DNA of 64,000 nt from contig PYIU01000001.1 of assembly GCA_003415625.1 (NCBI GenBank), positions 5,830,210 through 5,894,209 of the forward strand, read 5' to 3'. The position numbers were made by a program, and so were the translations under genes. Each line of letters starts with the position of its first letter. The stretch's first letter is position 1. Below are positions 1-12,232 of the stretch, piece by piece. Under the pieces are notes generated by a model, which searched no databases, was not told the DNA's origin, and was given only the letters and a program-made list of their open reading frames with translations. This DNA is from Aquanectria penicillioides. Taxonomy: Eukaryota > Ascomycota > Sordariomycetes > Hypocreales > Nectriaceae.

Positions 1-89
1 GTAAACCCCGATCCATTCATTCCGCCGCCGCCGCATACCCATCGTCGCGCGCGCGTGCTTTGAGTTTCGCTGCTGACATCTACTCCAAG
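1..89 (+). other. Probable intron of the Hog1 gene (first intron, 3' part or whole)
   Basis: The window opens with GTAAAC, which fits a fungal 5' splice site, and the segment ends in AAG directly before the codons for YSDLQPVGMGAFGLV. If GTAAAC is the true donor, the upstream exon ends exactly at the window edge. That is inference; the window may simply begin inside the intron. Confidence 0.4.
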
Positions 90-1623
<1,534 letters not shown>

Positions 1624-2604
1624 ACGAGGATGCTTCCAACAGTTAGGAAGGAGATGATTCTAGGGCGCACATGGAGGAAGACGTAAATGATACCACGAAA
1701 TCTCACACATCACAACACACACGCTCATCCACACCCGCCATATGTACGCCATACCGAGACACCGAACACAAACGGGATCTTCAGAAAAGACACGATCAAA
1801 TAAACACGCTCGAATACGCACAAACGCACGCCTGGCGTTGGGGAGACAAGAGATTGGTGGATTGGTGGGTTTCTCTATTTAGCTACATGTTTTCTGTTAG
1901 TCTCTGGGGTCTCTTTTTTTTTTTTTTTTTTATGATGCAACGGGGCACAAAAATATACGGACGCCGTGGGATTATGAAATTGATTGGCTTGATTTCTCTA
2001 TGTGTTTATTGCGGTTGCCTTGCATGGCTTTGGTCAGAACTTGGTCCCAAGTCCTTCATGGTTCCTGGTTTCAAGGTGTCTGTCTACACCTTGGATGGGT
2101 ATCGTGTGATTCTCGAAGATATCATTCTCTCTGAGAAGCCCAGGATATATAATTACGTCAGGTTCGGTACTTGACTTGTAACTGTTTGGCCGCTTGCATC
2201 GTTATTTATGTACAGCATGATAGACTTAACATTCCAGGTCCCAGCGTTTCCAATGGAGGGATGATGATGAGGAGGCACACACGGCTAGCAAAGCCATGTC
2301 CTTTGTATGTGCCCCTGCCGGACATTTAGCTTGAGCGGAATGTCACGAATCATTCTTTTGGATTCCAAAACAGCACTGGCGGATGTATTGTTGCAAATGC
2401 CTAATCGGTCTTTCCTAGCCGATGCCATTTGATATGTTTAAGTAAGCCTCTACTACTCCATATATCCTCTTTTGCATGGGTATCGCAAACCCGAAATCGG
2501 ACCCAACTACATCCCTTTTTGTTAATTCTTATGTTTTTTTTTTTTTTGTTGTTGTTTCTCGTCTTGTGCCACGCACATCATATTTTACCTGGGTACCTAC
2601 CCAT
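1624..2604. other. Convergent spacer between Hog1 and the ABCC gene
   Basis: Non-coding as far as I can see. It carries an 18-base T run at 1914-1931 and another T run near 2537-2548. Open frames here are short and low-complexity. It should hold the 3' UTRs of the two convergent genes. Confidence 0.5.
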
Positions 2605-5600
2605 CTATCTTATCATCCAGCATGGCTGGTGTAGATCTTCCATCTCTCCGCTGTGGTAGATCATGTCGTAAAATTGCCCCTTGGCATGATACAGGGTCCC
2701 GCGGAGATCCGCATTCGAGCACGCGCCCGGCGCTCATGACAACGAGGTGTGTCGTAGTCGATGATGGTTCGGAGCCGGTGAGCGATTGTCACGAGTGTGC
2801 GATCGCCGCCGGCCTCCTCGAGTTCTTGGCGCAGAACCCGTTGGATGCCGCGATCTGTCTCGTAGTCCATGCTGGCGGTGGCCTCGTCCAGCAGCATCAG
2901 TTTGCTCTGGCGGATAAGTGCACGACATAGAGAGAGGACCTGTCGTTGGCCGTGCGAGAAGTTTTCGCCACGCGCGTCGACATTTGTATTCAGTGAGATG
3001 ATGCTGCCGTGGACAGCATCCGTATCATTGGGGCTCTCTTCTTCGTCGTCGTCTGAATTGTGCGCAGAGAAGGAAGCAATACCCTTGCAATTCTCGAGGG
3101 CCTTTTCGAGCACTTCGCTGGAAATGTTGCTGCCAGGGTCAAGGTTGGACTCTACAGTTCCATTGAAAAGAACTGCCTCCTGAGGGATAATGGTCAAGCC
3201 TTCGCGGAGACGGTGCCGAGACACCTTGGTGATATCTACTCCGTCATAGAGAATTTGGCCTGAAACGACGTGGGTAAAACGTAGAAGAGACAGTACCAAC
3301 TGAAAACGGGCGCAGTTAGCCAACGGAACGTGAATATGGGAAGAGATACCGTCTAATACTTACTGTACTCTTGCCTGAGCCGGTACGGCCAACGACGGCC
3401 ACTCGCTCACCAGCCTTGAACTTGAGGTTGATGTTGGTGAGAATATCCGGTCCATCAAGGTCATATCGGATCGTGACGTCCCGAAACTCAATCTTTCCAG
3501 AACGAGGCCAGTTCTTTGGAATCACATGGGACGGATCGTCAGCATACTCGCCCTCATCTGGGTAAGTCTCATCATCCTTCTCCTCTGGCTCGAGCTTGAC
3601 GTATTCCTTGACTCGATGGAACTGATGTGTATTGATTAGCCTCAAAGCTTGAGTGAATGGGGCTGAACAAAAGAACTTACGCTCTGCATTTCCACCTCGA
3701 GATCGTTCATAGCCCTCACCAGCATCAAGATTGTCTGACTCAGTCCATTGGCATTGCTAAGTGAGAAACCAACCAATCCCGCAGCAACGGCGCCGGCCTG
3801 GGAAACTGCAATAATACCGGCAAATAAGGCGACGAGGGCAGTGACGAAATCAACTCGGACGGCTACCCAGCGGTTCGCATTGAAGTTAGCTTCGGCCGCA
3901 GCCGACCAAACCCTTAACTTGGCCGCCAGCTCTTCCCGAAACGCCTCCGACATCCCTGCTCGAGCGCGGATGACAGGCAACCCGGCTAGTGTGTCTGAGA
4001 ATTGGGAGAAGACGGGAGACTGAGCTGATGAGGTGAGACGCTTGATAACAACAGCCGTGCGCGTATACATTTCGCCGATGAGAATTCCAAAGAGGCAAGT
4101 AAAAAGGGCCGGAATCATGAAGATGGGCATGATGCTGCTGACGGCGCCAAGGCGGTAATCATCATGAGAACGGCATCGAGCGTAGCTCTGAGCATAGGGC
4201 CGAGCATGCCATCAATGGAAGCCATGTCGCTGGAGAACCGGTTCGTGATGCGGCCGATGGGAATGTATTTGAACCACGATAGCGAGACCCGCATAATGGC
4301 GCGAATAAAGTCGTTATGAAGACGCCTGGCAGCGTGCCATGCACCCCATTCGAACATGATGATAACAGCCGAGTAAAAGATGATGTCCGCGAACGTGAAC
4401 GCAGCGTAAATGCCTAAATAGTAAGCGATATCTACATGGGCTTTGTGATTGTACGCTTCTACCCACACGGACAGCCAGAATGAACCGACAAAGGCGAAAG
4501 CGTGAGTTATAATCAAGAATCCCATACACACCATCACGAAGACGGGATGCCCAAAGTATCCCAGGTATTCCAAAACTAAATTCTTTGTTAGAAAGGTCCT
4601 GGAGAGGAGAGGGGTTGCCTCACAAGTCAGACGGCCGACCTTTCCAGACGCCTCATCTCCTGGTTGACAATATCCGCTCTCGACTTTTCCTCAGCGACTT
4701 TGGCCGGTTTATTCAACGAGTCGCCATTGGTCTGTATTTCGGCCTCGGTTTCGGCTTCATCGGGGGTTCCGGCATCTTCGATATCACCACTCAAAAACCT
4801 GTGCTAGGACAATTGGTTTTCGAACAACACCAATCTGCGCCTCTGTAGACTTAATTTGTCCCTTGTCCAAGGCGATTGAGCAGTCTGCCTGTTCCGCAAT
4901 CCAAGGGAGGTTAGCCACAAGGACGGTAGTTCTCCCACTTAGGAGATCGTTACAAAAGCAATATTCCCAGACTCCAGCGGCGGTCTTCGCATCTAAGGCG
5001 GCAAATACGTCGTCTAGGAGTAGAAGGGGTGCCTTCGAGTACAATGCTCTCGCCAGAGCAACTCGGGCTTTTTGACCTCCGGAGAGAGATGTTCCGTTCT
5101 CACCCACCGTAGTCATATCCTTCTCGGGCAACTCCTTGAAATCTTCCCATAAACAACAGGCTTCGACGACACGGTCATATCGTACCCTCTCCATTGGGCT
5201 ACCAAAAAGAATATTAGCCTCAATGGTGTCATTCTGAAGCCACGCAGACTGCGAAGCAAAGGCAACATCTTCAGGTCTCGTCACGCTGCCGCTTTCAATG
5301 TACGTCTCTCCAAGTATGGCTAGCAGTAGTGTGGATTTTCCGCTGCCACTGGGGCCGCTGATGACGTTCAAGCCCCCTTGGGCGAACTCGAGCGAGATAT
5401 CATTCAGGGTAAAAGTGGCCTTCTTATTTCGTCTGAAAGAAGCACCTTGAATACGAAGCGGGCCGGCAGGATATCGAGAAAGGGGCACAGTGCTATCAAA
5501 GTACTTATCAAGGCGACCCACGGATACCAGTGCACCTGCAAAGCTTCGGGCAAAATAGCTAGCCTGCATGATATTTCTTCGAATGTTCTTGACAAGGAAA

Positions 5601-7207
5601 ATGCTCGTAAAAGCAGTAGCGGCGTCAAGACGATGCTTGTCGAGGCCCACATGAAGTGCAAACATCACCAGAAGAGAGAGGTACGGGAAGACTTGAGTGA
5701 TCTGGTTCAAGATGGCTTGCAGGATGGAAACGTGCCAGAGTTCCTTCTGCTCAGCTGCACGAGCTTCGATGATCTTCTCTGTGATTGGTGTCTCCCAGGC
5801 AAAGTATTTGATGGCACGCAGGGAGGCAAGGTACTCTGTGACCAATGACATGCGAGAGTCTTGGGCCTTTCGAACTTTCCTTTGAGAGTAGAACATTTTC
5901 TGTCCTAACCAGATAGACACAGGGGTTGCAAGAACAAGTATGACGGTTCCAACCAAAGAAGCCCACCCAAGCATGCGGTACATGCCAACCAGAGAAATAA
6001 TGGTTCCGACGGGGACACCAACGGTTGCCATGATCATGTCTCGGGCTCTGTAAATAGCATCCACATCTGAAGCCATTAGATTAGCGAGACGACCAGCAGA
6101 GGTGCTTTGGGATGCGTTCTTGTCTCCATTTGCAGACTTGGTGCCCGAGTGCAACTCGAATGGATCCTCTTCCAACTCCATGGAGTCGAGGGCAGTGTAG
6201 TACAGCTCCTGAGTGAAGGCAGACTTGATTCGTACGACGAGTCTGGTGGAGTTAAACACGTACTGTTGGAAGCAAACGGAACGGGCCAAGGGACCAAAGA
6301 ACATCATGAGGAGCCAGATCCAGGGTTTATACACGGCACCACTTGGTTCGGCAAGATACTCTAGCAGCTTGAACATGCCGTATGCAGCCAAGTTCTCAAT
6401 CATGTAGCTGTTTGCAATCCAAAATGACATGCGCAAAAGCTCGGCCTTTTGGAAGAGGGCTGTAGTGAGCAGCGTCTTCTTGGCTATCGAACGGGCCTTC
6501 TGAACCCGGCGGAGAAGATACGTTGGCTCGTCGTACCAGGCAAGCTTTGGGATGTCAGCCATCTCGAGCTTACCCTTGGCACCCTTCCAGATAGTAGGGG
6601 TCAGCCACTCGTACGTGCAATAGTACGTGAGCCAGCTGCACGATTCCTCTGGGGACGGCTCGTCATCGGGGCTACGGCCTGGGATGTCCATGTCAACCTT
6701 GGGAGGCATCCATTCTCTGGGAGTGACGATTGCCACGACGAAAACTAGCGTGAGAGACATAACGCTTCCGATGAGACTGGAGTCACTCATGCACTGGGAT
6801 CCCACCTGAATGCAAGGGAGACAGTGGGCGGCACAAAGCAAGACCAGCATAGAGGTGAACACAAAGTTGATCTGGTGAAGAGCGACATGACGCCATTGGA
6901 GGTCATTGAAAAGGCGTAGGAGACCCAAGAGAAACGCATAGGCGGGGAGAACTACATTGAGCAGATGAACACGGCCCTCAAAGTAGGCGACGGCGAGGAA
7001 GGAGATGGAAGCGATCCTGGTGGCCTGAGAGAGCAGTTCGTAGGGCCATCGGATTTTGGACGACTTTAATGGGTGGCCGAAGATCTGTCGGCGAAGCTGA
7101 ATCAGACGGACAGCCACCCAACAGAGAGAGAAGACGAGGATGGCTGCTTGGGGAGTACCCGACTCTGCGAAAGAGGAGACATCGTTGATCCATTGAATCT
7201 CTGGCAA
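2605..7207 (-). CDS. ABCC-family full ABC transporter (MRP/Ybt1-like), five single-base frame breaks
   Basis: ATP-driven multispecific exporter, probably vacuolar or plasma membrane (family knowledge). Exons: 7207-4624, 4575-3681, 3621-3364, 3299-2605. Order: N-terminal hydrophobic TMD0-like segments, TMD1, NBD1 (Walker A GPSGSGKST about residues 619-627, signature LSGGQ about 706, Walker B LLLLDDVF), acidic linker, TMD2, NBD2 (Walker A GRTGSGKST about 1238-1246, signature FSHGQ about 1361, Walker B LMLLDEATA). NBD1 has Asp where the catalytic Glu normally follows Walker B, as is usual in ABCC proteins, so NBD2 is the active site. Frame breaks: extra A in the A5 run 4793-4797, missing base near 4628, missing base near 4147, extra base near 2750, extra base in 2694-2696. 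Correcting these five gives exon lengths that close exactly to 1476 residues, a normal ABCC length. Substrate cannot be told. The exon 1/2 junction is the least certain. Confidence 0.88.
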
Positions 7208-9502
7208 TTCCAGGGGAGCCTCGAATACACTGAATACTGGAAGTTAGGACGGGTTCCAAGTGGTCGATGCGCAAGCTGGGGGCCATGGACAAGGAAAACA
7301 GGTCTGATTTGCCAGGGTCACGAACCTTGCTAGATACGGGACTTGAGTAGATTCGTTTTTGGAGTAAGGAGAGAATTCATATCCGCCGAAGCGATGTATT
7401 ATGACGTCCATGATGGTGACATGGGATCCCAGGGAGGACCAACCTCAACACACAAGGAGCGAGAGTGACGGCAGAGGAGGAGGATCCAGGAGGGAGGCGG
7501 GAGGAGAAGGAATGGATGGAGAGTAGAGAAATATTAAAAAAACAAACCAAAAAAAATACGACTAGAGAGCTAGGGATGATTAGACGAGGCAAATTCATAT
7601 GCAAGATGCAAGATGCACTCTGAAGAGTCAGAGGGGGAGAGGGAGAAAAGAGCAAACGGCCTTGTTAAGCCCCCCCCCCAATGCCAGGATCTTGCTCTGT
7701 CGTTCAGGGATTCAAGGATCAGTGTGAGGGTGTGGGATTGGCTTGTCCAGGTTCTTGAGTCCGTTGGACGCGCGTGTTTGGACGACTCACGCCCGAAGCT
7801 CCGGGAGAGTGGGTTCCAATTGCGTGTGGGCCGGGCGTAAAACTGCACTGCGCTGCACCACGACTGCGCATGGATGGGATGTGCCGCAGAGCGTACCTTA
7901 TAGCGGGCCCTGAACCGCCGCCGGCCCTATGGCAGGCGTGCCTTGGGACATCTCAGCGCCAGCAGCAGCCTTATTTCGATGCTTCAGCGGGCGGTGGGGG
8001 ATGGCGGGGGCACCCGGAGGCACCCCCTACACATGGAGAATGGGTGCAGACTGTGCAGTCACCTCCAAGTCTTCAATCCCTTCCGATTCCACTCCGTTTA
8101 CAGGGCCCTCAATGGGAGGGCCTCCCCCGAGTGGCCGGGCACGGCGGGTCTGGTGTGACGGGGTTAGCGGCATCGCAGTGCCGGGCCAGGGCGCCCGCGA
8201 GCCGCCGCGCGCCACCAAACCACGCTGCCCCCAACTTCACCGACCCGAGTAATCAGCGATACGATACGGCAACGACTTGCAGGAAGCGCGAGCGGAGGTG
8301 CCATAGCATGGTTTCAAGCGCTGACCGCCTCGCCTCCAAACAATTCACCGGTCTCGGTGTGCTTGTTTTGCGTGCCTAGCTTGAGTAAGACTCAGCCAGG
8401 GAGCAGTTCAAGTCGTCTCTTTTCTCACGGCCGCGGTGAGTAAATGAGGTTGACAAGCAAGGCCCAAAGCTTGCGGAAGCTGCCGCTGGAGCTGCGGCAA
8501 TCGACGTAACAGTGTGAAAAACCGCTGAGAGTGGCGCAGTGCCACCCGCGAACGGGCTGACGTACCTCATCGGGGAGGTTGCCAGATAGAATGATGAACT
8601 TCTGTCGCTGGGTCGGATTTCGTAAAGCCGTGGCCGCCTACCCGGCTAACGGCTCGATAAGAGATGGATATCCTGCTTTCTTGACCCTAAACTGGAAATC
8701 TTGAGGAAAATTAGGAACCTGGCGTGACCCTCGCCGGATTTAAGCGATTTTAGATGCCTTGCGTGCTTTGTCGTGATTGATGTGACGAGATGACGTTTGT
8801 TGGGGAAACTTGTGGGGATGGTTGAAGTGGTAGGCCTCAAACTTGGTAGGCATGTGGGAGAGTTATTTGTGAGCGCACGTCCTCCCAAAAGTTTTTCAGA
8901 GACAACTGACAAAAGTTGTGTTAAATTCTTTTCTTTCTTTCTCTGCGTGTTTCCTTTATTCTTTGTGATTTAAATGGTTGACAAGGGTCATGGAACCCAC
9001 GTAGTGATCGCAGTATCCCTTGGAAGTCGTGCTGTGCAGAAGAACCTGATTTGGTTTTGCAAGGATACAAGACAACAGTTAGGATGAAAGAAGTCTCTCT
9101 AGATCTTTGGATATCTATGCCCGCCAGAAGCTAACAAATCGGACTACAGCAGTGACACAAAGGCAATATCTCACCCGCCTATAGGATTCATGTTACACCG
9201 TGCTTGTTTGCTTGTTGTAGATGCATGCCCATATCCGTCACCAAGACCCACCCGACGGATGGCTGCCAGCAAAAGAATGCACCCTCCCGGCTGGCAAACT
9301 ATCCATTTTCCAACTGTAACAGGTATGAGACAATCCAACACCTTACATCCACGCCCCAAGAGCCGAAAATCTTCGAAAATAATGGAACTTGAACCTCATT
9401 TTCGTGAAAAAGTCACATACAAAGCCATTCCCTTGAGTATATAATTCAATATTGGGGGTCGGCTGCCATAGCCAATCACCATTGGCTGAGTCCATCCCAT
9501 TT
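7208..9502. other. Gene-poor spacer upstream of the ABCC gene
   Basis: Promoter and 5' UTR region of the ABCC gene, then GC-rich sequence (about 7800-8300) and AT-richer sequence. The longest open frame (7774-8379, +) has Gly/Pro/Arg-biased composition with no domain or conserved motif, so I treat it as chance. A C run lies at about 7671-7679. No RNA gene or transposon seen. Confidence 0.45.
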
Positions 9503-9574
9503 GGTGTGCTGGCGCAATGGTAGCGCGTAGTCCTCCTAAGACTAAGGCTCAGGGTTCGAGTCCCTGGTATACCG
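9503..9574 (+). tRNA. tRNA-Arg (anticodon CCT), no intron
   Basis: Folds as a full cloverleaf. Acceptor stem 9503-9509 pairs with 9567-9573 with two G-T pairs, and the discriminator base is G. D arm GCGC/GCGC is at 9512-9526, anticodon stem TAGTC/GACTA at 9528-9544, loop CTCCTAA with anticodon CCT at 9535-9537, five-base variable loop, and T arm CAGGG/CCCTG with loop TTCGAGT. Internal Pol III promoters are visible: A box TGGCGCAATGG at 9510-9520 and B box GGTTCGAGTCC at 9553-9563. CCA is not encoded, as expected in eukaryotes. It decodes AGG. Confidence 0.95.
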
Positions 9575-9597
9575 TCGCAAGTGAGGTGGCATGATTA

Positions 9598-9611
9598 TTT
9601 TTGCCGTTTTT
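9598..9611 (+). terminator. Pol III T-tract terminator for tRNA-Arg
   Basis: Two runs of five T (9598-9602 and 9607-9611) lie 24-37 bases after the tRNA, the usual form and place for RNA polymerase III termination. Confidence 0.6.
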
Positions 9612-9961
9612 CCTATCATGAGATAGGATTTTCAAATGAGATATTGATTTCTCTCCCCTTTTCTTCCCTTTTTGACTCTACCCAACCTCGGTTGATGTGC
9701 TCTTCTACATTCATTGCAGTACAGTGAGTGTAGTCTGCACACGTCTACCTACCACTGGTTTATGATTAATGGTTTTGATGCTGCTTCGTTTGCAATCCGT
9801 GACCCATATCTTGATTGAGAATGGTTGTATTGCTCCTATAACATACACACCCTGATTAACATACGCCGGTGATATCTTACAATTTCCATAGGCTCTATCG
9901 GAATCTGTGTCATAAGGATCCTCCTCAACTCGGATTGTCATTGCTTCATCATGACTCTGAC

Positions 9962-10626
9962 TCATCGTGTGCCTCCGGCTTCACCACCACCCGTCACACC
10001 AGGATCGTAACCCAGACAGACCGCCGTCGCGTAATCTCCGTCGTGGCTAATGGATATGGCTGCGCTGTCATCCATCTCGGCACCCTCTTCAGCGCTCTTG
10101 ATCCTTGCTACTGGTGGCCCACTGCCAAGCCGCTCACCTTCCACGACGCGCCGCTCAATCAAGACGTCATGAAGCGACAGCCGACGATATGAATGGGCCT
10201 TAATGGCGGCTTCTTTTGCAGCGAACCTAGATAAGGAGCCGAAAGGATCAACAAATGCGCTTTGATCACGTAGGCTAAATGGAAGCGATTCGGGGCCATA
10301 CCTTCCGGCGATGAAGGCCGCACATTTCCACAACTCCGGATCCTTTGCAGCTAGACCATCCACAGTATCTGTCACCGTAGAGAATCTCTCAGTTGGGTTT
10401 CGATTACCCGGAACATTGGGGTGCGCCTCAAGATATGGAGCCGCGCATCGTTTTGAGCCAACTCTTCTGGGGTCAGAATTCGGTTTACGAAGCGCGTCGC
10501 GCGGGGGCTCATGAGGATGCGGTAAATGCGTGAGATCTGACAGATGTCGGTCCCGATATTCAGGGGCAACGGAAACGGACGAAGGGGTTTCATGTTAGGC
10601 TCACTGTAACTTGTCACCGTGTACAA
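9962..10626 (-). CDS. 4'-phosphopantetheinyl transferase, holo-ACP synthase (AcpS/Ppt2) type
   Basis: Transfers the phosphopantetheine arm of CoA to a carrier-protein serine. Single-domain AcpS-like enzymes of this kind in fungi usually serve mitochondrial ACP (family knowledge). Motifs seen: NIGTDI near the N-terminus (Mg-binding Asp), RFAAKEAAIKA (the conserved KE..K motif) and the SISHDGDYATAV strand. Exons are about 10626-10302 and 10226-9962; intron 10301-10227 has donor GTATGG and acceptor CTAG. Frame breaks once near 10428-10432 (one base short within ATCTTGAG). Adding one base makes the coding length an exact multiple of three: 196 residues from the ATG at 10626, or 185 from the in-frame ATG at 10593. 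I cannot decide between the two starts. The upstream option gives no clear presequence. Confidence 0.82.
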
Positions 10627-11167
10627 GCAGCTAGCCGGGCAAAGAAGTCATTCAAACCATGTGGATGATCTTTACGCTTGATTCTGTATCAAATCAAATG
10701 GGCTAATAAGGCGCTGTTGTTTCTGGGTTGGTGTTACCTTAGGTAGACAGCGGCAACTTATCGATATGAAAGCGGACCTCGGCTTTTGAGTGGTGGGGCT
10801 CAACCTCCAACAACGACGTCATGGATGAAGAGTGGACAAGTTTCACACGCCAGAAAACACAATCCTATTTACGATGCGCCAGGAATGATGGTTTATGGAA
10901 TGACTTAGTTCAGAGCTACAGTAATGATTGTAAACTACATACAAGATACAAGTCAGAATTCCCTCGACGCCACCCGGCCGTATTCCCTACGGCAAAAGGC
11001 CCTTCGTCTGAATTGACATCCAAGAGTACGCAACCAAATTCCCTTTCCGATTAGGTCGTTATATCCTCCAATTTGGCTTTGGTGACTGATTGAGGAATGG
11101 GGTGAGATAATTTCAGAAAATTGCTTCTGTTCTGAGGGAATTGCCTCTGGAGACAGAGAATCGCCAC
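10627..11167. other. Spacer between the PPTase and membrane-protein genes
   Basis: Holds the PPTase promoter and the 3' end of the next minus-strand gene. No convincing ORF or RNA gene seen. A short palindromic ACCTTAGGT-like element lies near 10737. Confidence 0.4.
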
Positions 11168-12232
11168 TTATTCGGCAAGGAGAGGGGCACGCTCCGCATC
11201 CGCTGGGGTGTTCGCCTCCACGGAAAATCCCTTCCAGTCCAGGCTGGAAGAGCCACTACCAAAGTCAAGATAAAAAGGATGGACATTATAATGAAGGCGA
11301 AGATCCATTGGAAGGCAATGACCTGGTGCTTGAACTGGGCAACACCTAGGGACGCTGAGAGTACGCTGAGAGCGAAACCAATAGTGTAATCCTGCCAATG
11401 AATTAGTATGTACCAAGTGGGTATTTGCATAATATTTCACCTTGTAAATGAAAATGAAGAAGAGTCCATAACCAAGGATGGCCCAAATGAAGATGTTGCC
11501 GAAGATGCGAGGGACAAGATGGTCGGGGTGAGGAATCATCAGGGCACCGTTCCAGTATATGGCAACAAAAGTCCACGCAAGAGGACCGGAAGCGACGGGG
11601 GTGTGAATAAATCGAGGATACGTGTTATGGCGGAAGTAGAGCGAAGATAGGTTGAAGAAGTTCAGCAACAGAATGACCTCGGCCCAATGGAAGTGGGATC
11701 GAACAAATAGCATTACGAAGGCGAAGTGGAAAAGGTTGTTGAGGATAAAATGACTACCGACGCTAGCGGCAGCATGGACAATGTCGGTATTGGCTGAAAA
11801 GAGGTGGCCAATGTATCCAGCCTGGAGGATGAACAGAAAGATCCTGTTCGCAAGCATCGTTAGGATTAAGGGAATCTTTTGCGACGTCATTGCTGGAAAC
11901 TGACCAGTAAATTGAGGCAATGGTGGAATTTAGAGTAAAAGCGGTGCGATACAGATCATTCTGATCCCAAATACGCTTGCGAATGGTATAGCCATCATGG
12001 GGTTCGTTCAGGGTGTAATAGACCGAGACAGCGAGGGAGAGAATCCACGTAACGAGAGTTAGGATCTTGTAGGTGAGGATAGCTCCATGAGAATGCGACT
12101 CTCTCTTGCTGAAAGGGTTCACTAATATCGACGAAGTCAGTAACGAGAGTTTGATAATGAAGACAGCAATCTGGAGAACGAGATGCAGGATGGGTTTCAA
12201 GACGGCGACATACACGCGCTCCAGTTTGCCAT
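11168..12232 (-). CDS. Conserved fungal multi-pass membrane protein (DUF1774/YHR140W-like)
   Basis: Function unknown. The protein has about six to seven hydrophobic helices (for example LTLVTWILSLAVSVYY, LFHFAFVMLFV, IFIWAILGYGLFFIF, IFAFIIMSILFILTLVVAL) and starts MANWSALNPFSKRES. Exons: 12232-12214 (only 19 nt), 12121-11905, 11843-11441, 11391-11168. Introns 12213-12122, 11904-11844 and 11440-11392 have good sites. The tail reads two ways. Without correction the frame runs to 11113 with a basic, unconvincing end. With one extra T in the T4 run near 11224-11228 it ends at 11168 with ERAPLLAE, and lengths then close to 287 residues. I prefer the second. Family assignment is from memory of the overall pattern and is moderate. 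Confidence 0.72.

Noticed and set aside
4801..4835. A 29-nt intron in the ABCC gene between GTGTTCG and CACAG
   Set aside because: Too short to splice; removing one base of the A5 run at 4793-4797 restores the frame through the linker.
7774..8379. 201-residue plus-strand open frame
   Set aside because: GC-rich stretch with Gly/Pro/Arg bias, no motif, and overlapping open frames on both strands.
10372..10420. A short intron (about 39 nt) in the PPTase to explain the frame change
   Set aside because: The downstream phase does not fit that intron, whereas one missing base near 10430 gives a continuous conserved reading and correct total length.
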